From contig DAIPYE010000119.1 in NCBI GenBank assembly GCA_036782915.1, positions 1-10,127 on the forward strand: DNA of 10,127 nucleotides, written 5' to 3'. Under the pieces are notes generated by a model. It worked only from the letters and a program-made list of their open reading frames with translations. It was not told the DNA's origin and did not search any database. The translations under genes were made by a program, and so were the position numbers. Source of the DNA: JAEUSI01 sp036782915 (lineage in GTDB: Bacteria; Bacteroidota; Ignavibacteria; Tepidaquicellales; Tepidaquicellaceae). Below are positions 1 to 5,926 of this stretch, in pieces. Position 1 is the first letter of the stretch; every line of letters begins with the position of its first letter.

Positions 1-702
1 TTGTGTCAGTATTGCCTGTAGAAAGCCAGTTCATGTTGACTATTCCGATAGAATTTTCATTTTCTCTCACTGAATTAATAATTTGAGCAGATGTTGAACA
101 AACAACAGCAGCATCAGAGTAATCAATTTTTTTTAGAATACTGTCAAGAACAAAATCGTAAGTAGAAGAATTCTTTCTTTGTATAAACAATTTGATTTTA
201 TCAGTTCCCGGTTTGAAAAATTTCTTACTTCAATATTCTGATCAGCATCCTGTTCAGATTTAAGATCAGTCCAGTTTTTATATTTCCCGGTAAAAATATC
301 TTTTAAATCTTCCGAAGTAACTCTTTTTATAGGGTTCTTTAAATTAACAATGAACCCAATCCCGTCTATTGCAATTGGATATTCTTTTACTGTAATTTTA
401 TTTTTCTCTATAACAGATTTCTCTTCTTCTGTAAAATTTCTTGTTACAACTATTAATTTTGATTCTCCGTTAATTAAATCTGCTTTTGCTACTCTTGTTG
501 GAACAGATTTCATTTTGATCTTTGCTTCAGGATTCAGCCTTTCGAATTCCTTAATTTCATCTCTCATCAGTTTTTCCACGTTTTCATCGACTTCGATATT
601 CAGTTCACCGGTTGTCGTAACAGATTTAATCTCATCAAATTTACAACCGGCAATATTCAAAGAACAAATTAACGCGACAATATAAATTACAAAATTCTTC
701 AC
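1..702 (-). CDS. PstS-like periplasmic binding lipoprotein, frameshifted and cut by the left edge
   Basis: This looks like a lipoprotein of the phosphate-binding (PBP-like) superfamily. The frame opens with GTG at 702, a signal peptide and a lipobox ending at Cys20 (LNIAGC). It then runs through a typical first lobe (SKLIVVTRNFTEEE, AIDGIGFIVN, LKDIFTGKYKNW). In this frame it ends at 133 after 189 residues with an atypical hydrophobic tail. The -1 frame from about 223 to base 1 encodes the missing second lobe without a stop: KPGTDKIKLFIQRKNSSTYD, then SAQIINSVRENENSIGIVNM. That matches the usual R..GSGT...F and IGYV regions of PstS relatives, although the GSGT-like motif is degenerate (NSST), so phosphate may not be the ligand. 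Its GTG overlaps the TGA of the upstream small gene by four bases (GTGA), which suggests translational coupling. It is not the main pstS, which lies at 5927-6973. Ligand and role are unknown; a partner role for the TonB system is inferred from position only. Confidence 0.75.
217..223 (-). other. Frame-change site with slippery-type heptamer AAATTTT
   Basis: Reading the minus strand, the zero-frame codons are AGA AAT TTT TCA. The homology continues in the -1 frame as AAA TTT TTC AAA CCG. The heptamer A AAT TTT fits the X XXY YYZ pattern of -1 ribosomal frameshift sites, and slippage there gives exactly the frame that encodes the rest of the protein. A single missing A or T in the adjoining A3/T5 runs would look identical and is the simpler explanation. 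I see no clear downstream stem-loop as a stimulator. Confidence 0.5.
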
Positions 703-944
703 AATTCATTTAAAAATTTTTCTTTTTCCGAATTTAATTTATCAAGCTTTTCCTGCATCTTAATCTGCTTCAATTTAGAATTCGTATTAATAAATCTGTA
801 AACTCCGTAAATCATTAACACTATTCCAAAAACAAATTTAGTACTTCCTTTGTTTTCCTGATAAATTATTCCTGTTGTCAATAAAACTCCAAAAACAAAA
901 GTAACTGTTGCTGTGGCAAAATTTATGTAAATTGAAGCTTTCAA
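699..944 (-). CDS. Small two-helix membrane protein with C-terminal coiled coil, unknown function
   Basis: I do not recognise a named family. The 81-residue product has two hydrophobic segments, at about residues 7-27 and 35-52, separated by a short polar turn (YQENKGSTK). A charged, lysine- and glutamate-rich helix follows from about 56 to 81 (KMQEKLDKLNSEKEK) and is likely a cytoplasmic coiled coil. The start is TTG at 944, nine bases after the tonB stop, with no clear ribosome binding site. The stop overlaps the GTG start of the next gene by four bases. Tight spacing to tonB on one side and the PstS-like lipoprotein on the other indicates one transcript. A structural or accessory role near the TonB complex is conceivable but not shown by the sequence. 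Confidence 0.7.
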   Translation of the reverse strand: MKASIYINFATATVTFVFGVLLTTGIIYQENKGSTKFVFGIVLMIYGVYRFINTNSKLKQIKMQEKLDKLNSEKEKFLNEL

Positions 945-953
945 TTCAGATTA

Positions 954-1805
954 TTATTCCTCTTCTTTTTCTTCTTCACTCTTTTTCTTATCTTTTGCAT
1001 TTAAAGTGAAACTAAATGGCACACTCACCCAGCATTTTACAGTTTGTCCGCCTTGCAAGGCAGGACTGAATTGCAAATTCATAACTTTATCAGCAACTTC
1101 ATCGTGAAAAACTTCCGGTCCGCTTATGCCGCCAACTTTTATTACAGATCCGTCAGTTCCAACCAATACTTTTGCAACCACTCTTCCTTCCATTCCGGAT
1201 TGTCTTGCAATTTCCGGATATCTCATTGATCCTTTTACAGATCCAAGATTAATTGCAACTGGTGCTTTTTCAACTTCAAACTGTTGAAACACATCTTTCT
1301 TTTTCTCTTCTTTCTTCTCTACTTTTGCTTCAACTTTCTTTTCTTCAATCTTTCCGACATTAGCATTTGGATCAACTTTTGACGGATCATCAGTTCCTGT
1401 AGATGCAACCGGAAGCTTAACATCTTCAAGTTCTTTTTGTGTTTTTAATTTTATTTCTTCGGTTACAAGTTTTTTCGCAACCGGTTCCGGAACTAATGAA
1501 GCAAGATCTTTCAAAGCTACGTCTTTTATTTCCGGTGGTATTTCCTCATCAATCGGAGGAGGCATATCAAGATCCTCTATATTAAAAACTCTTTCATCTG
1601 CTGATTTTTTATCTTCAGCTTTTACTCTTTCCAGATACATTGCACCAACATATGATCCAATCAGAACCAAATGAGCAATAACAGCAATGATTAAACCTCT
1701 GGTAACATATTTCTGGTAAAGTGTTTTTAACTCAGGTGCGCCGTATTTCATCTTTTTAGTTATTTCCTCAAAGACCTCGTCGCTGTTATCTATGTTCTCT
1801 GACAT
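954..1805 (-). CDS. tonB: TonB family energy transducer
   Basis: TonB proteins carry proton-motive energy from the inner-membrane ExbB-ExbD complex to outer-membrane receptors. The 283 residues show a short cytoplasmic N-terminus and a single membrane anchor at about 37-58. A periplasmic linker rich in proline, lysine and glutamate follows (MPPPIDEEIPPE near 81; a Lys/Glu-rich stretch at 152-170). The C-terminal TonB domain is at about 185-269 (MRYPEIARQSGMEGRVVAKV, then LQFSPALQGGQTVKCWVSVP). Unusually, a charged tail (KDKKKSEEEKEEE) extends beyond the domain. No exbB or exbD is in the window; upstream lies an L,D-transpeptidase instead. The ATG start is well supported by a strong GGAGG five bases upstream. 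The gene probably leads an operon with the small membrane protein and the PstS-like lipoprotein. Confidence 0.9.
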   Translation of the reverse strand: MSENIDNSDEVFEEITKKMKYGAPELKTLYQKYVTRGLIIAVIAHLVLIGSYVGAMYLERVKAEDKKSADERVFNIEDLDMPPPIDEEIPPEIKDVALKDLASLVPEPVAKKLVTEEIKLKTQKELEDVKLPVASTGTDDPSKVDPNANVGKIEEKKVEAKVEKKEEKKKDVFQQFEVEKAPVAINLGSVKGSMRYPEIARQSGMEGRVVAKVLVGTDGSVIKVGGISGPEVFHDEVADKVMNLQFSPALQGGQTVKCWVSVPFSFTLNAKDKKKSEEEKEEE

Positions 1806-1808
1806 TTT

Positions 1809-1815
1809 AACCTCC
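1809..1815 (-). promoter_or_regulatory. Strong Shine-Dalgarno of tonB
   Basis: GGAGGTT lies immediately upstream of the tonB ATG, with five bases (TTAAA) between GGAGG and the start. It fixes the start codon. It stands out because none of the other genes here has a recognisable Shine-Dalgarno sequence. Confidence 0.7.
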
Positions 1816-1835
1816 GTTTAAATAGGTTTTTTAAA

Positions 1836-1865
1836 ATTATTAGAAGTTTTACTTATGAATGTAAA
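1836..1865 (-). promoter_or_regulatory. Candidate sigma-70-like promoter of the tonB cluster
   Basis: In the 217-base gap before tonB, the minus strand reads TTTACA, 18 bases, then AATAAT. Each hexamer is one mismatch from the -35 and -10 consensus. The predicted transcription start would lie about 25 bases before the ATG. AT-rich DNA yields such matches often, so this is tentative. The rest of the 1806-2022 gap is A/T tracts with no gene or convincing terminator that I can see. Confidence 0.3.
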
Positions 1866-2022
1866 AAAAGTTCCTGTGATTTTTGTATCAACTTAAATTA
1901 AAATTTTTATAAAAAAAAGTTATTAATATCTTTCCGGATTTATTGTACACATAAATTTAAAACTTTTAAAAAGGATTTATAAAAACCCATACACAATATT
2001 AAAAGACACCTGTTTAATGAAG

Positions 2023-3114
2023 TTACTTTTTTGGACCAAAATACGGAAGCACTCCAATAGGATTGTTAAAATACTTTTTTATTAAATCTCCTGAAGAGTT
2101 TACTGCGATTTTAGAATTTGGTGTTTCTTCAATTGAATTATCTATACTTACCAGTTTAAGCATTTCATCTGAAGATTCCTGTAATAATATTTCTGTTTCA
2201 ACACTTTGTTTTACTTTGTCCCCTTTTTCATAAAAAGTAACAAAACTTCTTGGAACGATCTGTTTTTCGGGAATTTTTACATCATAACTGGTATAAATAC
2301 CTGAAACCGGAATTACTTTTGGATCAATAACAAATCTTTCTTTTTCTTCTAAATAGTATCTGCTGTTCAATATATTATACAAATTATTTGCAAGCATAAA
2401 TTTATATTCATCTTTTTCATAATTCCTGGAATTTTCAAAATTCTCAGGTGCAAATGCAACCGTTCTTGCAGAATATCCTTTCGTTGCCAGTACAAGAGTA
2501 CCAATAGGAGATTCATTGAAAAGCTTTTCTGCATCAGAATGTTTCATTCTTATACATCCATGTGATGAAGGTCTCACTCCAAGATGTCCGTAATATCCTG
2601 TTCCGTCAATTGAATGGAAACCTATGCCCTGATTGAACGGCATAAAGTGATACATATTAGCAGCATTGAATTGTGATGATTTATGATGTTCCACTTTTAA
2701 GAAAATTGCAAACAATCCTGGACGTGACTCAAGCGCTTCAGGATCTCCGCCTTTATTATTTCCTGATGAAACAGGATACTTTACGGTTGTTCCATTTCTC
2801 CAGTGCTGATAAAGCATCTGTTCGTTTATCTTTAATTCAAGCCAGGTTTCTTTATCGGTATAAATAGTATCTTTAAGACTTGATGACATATCTTCAGATG
2901 ACAGAATATTAAACTTACCGGCGTTCTTTATTTCTCCTCCTTTTGTTTCAAAAGAATTATAACTTTTTGAATAAAAAGAGTTATCATTTATTATATCCTT
3001 AACTCCAAAAGAGGTAAAAATTACAATAATTACCGGTACAATAAAAAAATATATGTTATTTTTGCTTGTTTCTTGCATATTTATATTATTGTCAGAAAAT
3101 TTAACTTCAGGCAT
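2023..3114 (-). CDS. Membrane-anchored L,D-transpeptidase (YkuD domain)
   Basis: L,D-transpeptidases cross-link peptidoglycan stem peptides (3-3 links) or attach proteins to them, using an active-site cysteine in the periplasm. The 363-residue product has an N-terminal anchor at about 21-37 and a YkuD catalytic domain at about 91-212. It opens with WLELKINEQMLYQHWRNGTT and contains an upstream histidine (GIGFHS, His167). The catalytic motif is SHGCIRM at 184-190, with Cys187 as nucleophile and His185. About 150 C-terminal residues (213-363) are not assigned to a domain I recognise. The start may be ATG at 3114 or the internal ATG at 3078, which still keeps the membrane anchor. It begins 72 bases after pstB, where phoU often sits in other genomes. 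Co-transcription with pst is possible but uncertain because a large inverted repeat lies between. Confidence 0.88.
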   Translation of the reverse strand: MPEVKFSDNNINMQETSKNNIYFFIVPVIIVIFTSFGVKDIINDNSFYSKSYNSFETKGGEIKNAGKFNILSSEDMSSSLKDTIYTDKETWLELKINEQMLYQHWRNGTTVKYPVSSGNNKGGDPEALESRPGLFAIFLKVEHHKSSQFNAANMYHFMPFNQGIGFHSIDGTGYYGHLGVRPSSHGCIRMKHSDAEKLFNESPIGTLVLATKGYSARTVAFAPENFENSRNYEKDEYKFMLANNLYNILNSRYYLEEKERFVIDPKVIPVSGIYTSYDVKIPEKQIVPRSFVTFYEKGDKVKQSVETEILLQESSDEMLKLVSIDNSIEETPNSKIAVNSSGDLIKKYFNNPIGVLPYFGPKK

Positions 3115-3137
3115 ATTACAATCTAGTAACTTATTTA

Positions 3138-3186
3138 TTTAACAAAATATCAAATTTTAACTTAAAATTAAACATACTTTGTTAAA
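3138..3186. repeat. AT-only nested inverted repeat directly after pstB
   Basis: Outer arms at 3138-3150 and 3174-3186 are complementary at 12 of 13 positions. Inside them, 3153-3169 is a perfect 8-1-8 palindrome (AATTTTAA C TTAAAATT). The structure starts at the base next to the pstB stop codon. It lacks a trailing T run, so it is not a classic intrinsic terminator. It could protect the mRNA 3' end, partly terminate transcription, or be a protein-binding site. Confidence 0.45.
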
Positions 3187-4014
3187 TTAACCGAATTTAC
3201 CTGTTACGTACTCTTCTGTAAGCTTTTCTTTTGGATTGGTAAACATTCTTCTTGTTTTTGAAAACTCGATTAATTTTCCCAGGTAAAAAAATGCAGTATA
3301 ATCACTAATTCTTGCCGCCTGTTGCATGTTATGTGTAACAATGACAATGGTATAATGATTTTTAAAATTGAAAATTAATTCTTCGATTTTTGAAGTTGAG
3401 ATAGGATCTAATGCGCTGGAGGGTTCATCCATTAATATAATTTCCGGTTTAACGGCTATAGTTCTGGCAATACATAATCTCTGTTGTTGCCCGCCGGATA
3501 AGCTTAAAGCAGGTGTTTTTAATCTGTCTTTGACTTCTTCCCAGAGACCGGAATATTTCAAATATTTTTCAACTATTTCATCTGATTCGGACTTTTTACT
3601 TAATCCGTTCAATTTTAATCCGGCAATTACATTATCATAAATTGACATAGTCGGAAATGGATTGGGTTTTTGAAAGACCATTCCGACTTTTTTTCTGATA
3701 TCAACAGCATTAAAATCCGTAATGTTTTCATTGTGAATAAGTATTTCACCGAAAACTCTGGCTTTCGGAGTCATATCATGCATTAAATTCAGGGATCGGA
3801 GAAATGTAGATTTGCCGCAACCGGAAGGACCTATAATGGCAGTAACAGAATTTTTCTTAAATTTTAAATTAATGTTATCTAAAGCAATTCTTTCATCAAA
3901 ATAAACAGACAGGTCTATAGTTTGTATTGCAGTTTTAGATGCCTTGCCTTTATCAGTATCTTCTGCTTCATCAGTTAACAGATCTGCTTCAGTATCAATT
4001 TCTTAAGTTTCCAT
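3187..4014 (-). CDS. pstB: Phosphate ABC transporter ATPase PstB, with an in-frame stop near the start
   Basis: PstB hydrolyses ATP at the cytoplasmic face of the PstCA channel to drive phosphate import. Numbered from ATG 4014, the frame shows Walker A GPSGCGKST (62-70), Q-loop MVFQKPNPFP (112-121), signature LSGGQQQRL (172-180), Walker B IILMDEP (192-198) and H-loop VTHNMQQAAR (226-235). It ends in the usual TGKFG. All catalytic motifs are intact. The start is a problem: ATG 4014 is followed by GAA ACT TAA, a stop at codon 4. After that stop there is no ATG, GTG or TTG until Met78 at 3783, which lies beyond Walker A and could not give a working ATPase. A CTG at 3979-3981 is possible. An acidic N-terminal extension (about residues 5-28) precedes the domain. 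The gene lies 11 bases after pstA in the operon. Confidence 0.9.
4003..4005 (-). other. In-frame TAA at codon 4 of pstB
   Basis: The minus strand reads ATG GAA ACT TAA GAA ATT GAT, with the stop in frame with the whole ATPase. TAA ends several other genes in the window (pstS, pstA, pstB, tonB), so stop reassignment is not supported. A one-base change (for example to AAA, GAA or CAA) would restore a continuous 275-residue protein. No single indel does so, because neighbouring frames soon meet stops. Confidence 0.75.
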
Positions 4015-4025
4015 AAATTATTTAT

Positions 4026-4898
4026 TTATAAATTTCCTGAAAATTTATTTCTTGTAACATATCGGACAATTAAATTTACTGTAAAAACAAGGAATATTAA
4101 AACGAAAGCTCCTGCCCATGCCTGTCTGTGCCAGTCTTCAAAAGGTGAAGTTGCATATACAAATATCTGTAAAGGTAATGCAGATATTGGCTCATTGATA
4201 TTAGTCTGCCAGAATGAATTTCCGAATGAAGTAAAAATAAGCGGAGCTGTCTCTCCTGCTGCTCTGGCAATTGCAAGTAAAACACCTGTGATTATTCCGG
4301 AAGAAGCCGATGACAACACAATTCTTAAAGTTGTTTTCCATCTTGAAACTCCTAATGCGAGAGAGGCTTCCCGGAGAGACTGAGGAACAAGCTTCAGCAT
4401 TTCTTCCGTTATTTTTGTAACTGTCGGAATCATCAAAACTCCCAATGCAAATCCGCCGGCAAGCGCTGAATATCCCTGCATTGGTATTACAAAAATTCCA
4501 TAAGCAAATATACCAACGATAATTGACGGAACTCCGCTTAGTATATCTGTTGTAAATTTTATTATTGTTGAAAATATACTTTTAGAATATTCTGAAATAT
4601 AAATTCCTGTAAGTATTCCAATAGGTATTCCTATTACTCCTCCAATGCTTACAAGAATTATACTGCCGACAATTGCATTTGCCATTCCTCCGCCGGTTTC
4701 ACCAACAGGTTTCGGTAACTGAGTAAAAAAATCTAAATTGAGTGAGGAAATTCCGGATTTTGTTGTGTAAAAGAAAATATAGAGCAATGGTAAAACTGTA
4801 ATTACTGCAGATAAAATACATAGAAAAATCATCACAGAGTTTGTGATCTTTCTCCTTTTTAAATTCCGGGCATTTATTGAAACTGATTGTAAAGTCAT
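4026..4898 (-). CDS. pstA: Phosphate ABC transporter permease PstA
   Basis: PstA pairs with PstC to form the transmembrane path for phosphate. The 290-residue protein has a basic N-terminus (RNLKRRK), a first membrane helix at about 20-42, and several further helices. The MetI-like permease core spans about 72-282. The cytoplasmic coupling loop that contacts PstB is visible as LREASLALGVSRWKTT (175-190). A conserved ARAAGETAPL segment follows at 211-220 and is characteristic of PstA. The ATG start is 14 bases after the pstC stop, with no Shine-Dalgarno sequence. Length and layout are normal for the family. Confidence 0.95.
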   Translation of the reverse strand: MTLQSVSINARNLKRRKITNSVMIFLCILSAVITVLPLLYIFFYTTKSGISSLNLDFFTQLPKPVGETGGGMANAIVGSIILVSIGGVIGIPIGILTGIYISEYSKSIFSTIIKFTTDILSGVPSIIVGIFAYGIFVIPMQGYSALAGGFALGVLMIPTVTKITEEMLKLVPQSLREASLALGVSRWKTTLRIVLSSASSGIITGVLLAIARAAGETAPLIFTSFGNSFWQTNINEPISALPLQIFVYATSPFEDWHRQAWAGAFVLIFLVFTVNLIVRYVTRNKFSGNL

Positions 4899-4912
4899 TG
4901 TAATTATTTTAT

Positions 4913-5857
4913 CTATGCTTTTCTTGTAACACTGTAAATTAATATTCTTGCAAGTGAATTTATAATGAACGTAACCCCGAATAATATTAATCCAACTTCT
5001 ATCAAAGAGCTTGTATGTAAACTTCCTGATGCTTCGTTTAATTCATTTGCAATTACTGAAGCCATTGAATATGCGGGTTCGAATATTGAAGCCATAATTT
5101 GTGATTTATTTCCTATAACCATCGTTACAGCCATTGTTTCACCAATAGCTCTTCCGAGACCTAAAACTGAAGCTCCCAGTATTCCGCTTCTTGCATTCAG
5201 CAAAGCCATTTTAATTCCTTCCCATCTTGTTGCTCCCAATGCATAAGCTGCTTCTCTCTGTGAAACAGGAATTGCTTTTAATATATCACGGGTTATAGAT
5301 GAAATTATTGGTGTTATCATTATTGCAAGAATTATTGAAGCGGTTAATAGTCCGGTTCCGTACATTGATCCCTGAAAAAATGGTAGGAATCCCAAAGTGG
5401 TTTGCAGAAATGGCTGAACAGTATTTCTCATAAAAGGAACAAGAACAAATATTCCCCAAAAACCAAAAATTATACTCGGGATCGCAGCAAGTATTTCTAT
5501 CAGAAAGCTTATTGGCGCTTTGACAGATTTATGAACTATTTCAGAAAGGAAAACTGCAACTCCGATACTTACAGGCAATGAAAGCACTAAAGCAAGTATT
5601 GAAGAAACTATCGTACCGTATATGAAAGCAAGCGCTCCGAATTCTTCTTTTACCGGATTCCACTCATTGGAAAAAATAAATCCAAATCCGAATTTTTCCC
5701 GGCTTAAATATGAATCTGAAAACATTTCAATGCAGATGTAAATTACCAGACCAACCAGTACCAAAGCAAAAAGAAGCGTGAGATTCTCAAACAGAATATC
5801 TCCCAGCTTCTTTTTACTCTTTATTTCATTTTTATCTGTTTCCGTAATTTTTACAAT
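4913..5857 (-). CDS. pstC: Phosphate ABC transporter permease PstC, apparent ATT start
   Basis: PstC is the second channel subunit of the phosphate importer. The core shows several membrane helices, the coupling loop REAAYALGATRWEG (about 201-214 if counted from 5857) and the conserved LGRAIGETMAV segment. The first TTG in frame (5764) would give 283 residues but cut the first membrane helix (LTLLFALVLVGLVIYI) in half. The open frame extends to 5857, giving 314 residues, close to the family norm. It adds a charged cytoplasmic N-terminus (VKITETDKNEIKSKKKLGD). No ATG, GTG or TTG exists between the upstream TAA (5858-5860) and 5764. The likeliest start is therefore ATT at 5857, or a CTG further in, unless a base is wrong. 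It follows pstS by 69 bases. Confidence 0.9.
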   Translation of the reverse strand: MVKITETDKNEIKSKKKLGDILFENLTLLFALVLVGLVIYICIEMFSDSYLSREKFGFGFIFSNEWNPVKEEFGALAFIYGTIVSSILALVLSLPVSIGVAVFLSEIVHKSVKAPISFLIEILAAIPSIIFGFWGIFVLVPFMRNTVQPFLQTTLGFLPFFQGSMYGTGLLTASIILAIMITPIISSITRDILKAIPVSQREAAYALGATRWEGIKMALLNARSGILGASVLGLGRAIGETMAVTMVIGNKSQIMASIFEPAYSMASVIANELNEASGSLHTSSLIEVGLILFGVTFIINSLARILIYSVTRKA

Positions 5858-5906
5858 TTAAAATTTACTTTATCAAAAATAATTATTTTAATCCGAAAAA
5901 TCTCCG

Positions 5907-5925
5907 GCTATTACAGAACAATAGC
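5907..5925 (-). promoter_or_regulatory. Small hairpin between pstS and pstC
   Basis: Two bases after the pstS stop, the minus strand can form GCTATT, a seven-base loop, AATAGC. A T5 run begins seven bases later. Stem-loops after the binding-protein gene are common in ABC operons and raise its level over the permease genes, through mRNA protection or partial termination. A six-pair stem is weak, so this is a suggestion. Confidence 0.3.
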
Positions 5926-5926
5926 T

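Noticed and set aside
350..685. Plus-strand open frame of 111 codons opposite the PstS-like lipoprotein gene
   Set aside because: It is antisense to a frame with a clear lipobox and family motifs, and its composition is low-complexity Ser/Phe/Ile typical of a shadow frame.
1850..1870. A second Pho box before tonB, based on TTTACA
   Set aside because: Only one hexamer matches; no 11-base repeat follows as it does before pstS.
2028..2041. Perfect palindrome TTTTGG A CCAAAA at the end of the L,D-transpeptidase gene, considered as a terminator
   Set aside because: It lies inside the coding end, has a one-base centre that cannot form a normal loop, and no T run follows on the minus strand.
4003..4005. 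Reassignment of TAA to an amino acid to explain the pstB stop
   Set aside because: TAA terminates pstS, pstA, pstB, tonB and one anchor gene at the expected family lengths, so a changed code is not supported.
4965..5246. Plus-strand open frame of 93 codons inside pstC
   Set aside because: It lies opposite well-conserved permease sequence including the coupling loop and has no start context or family resemblance.
5764..5766. TTG as the start of pstC
   Set aside because: It would remove the first half of the first membrane helix and make the protein shorter than usual; the frame stays open and sensible to 5857.
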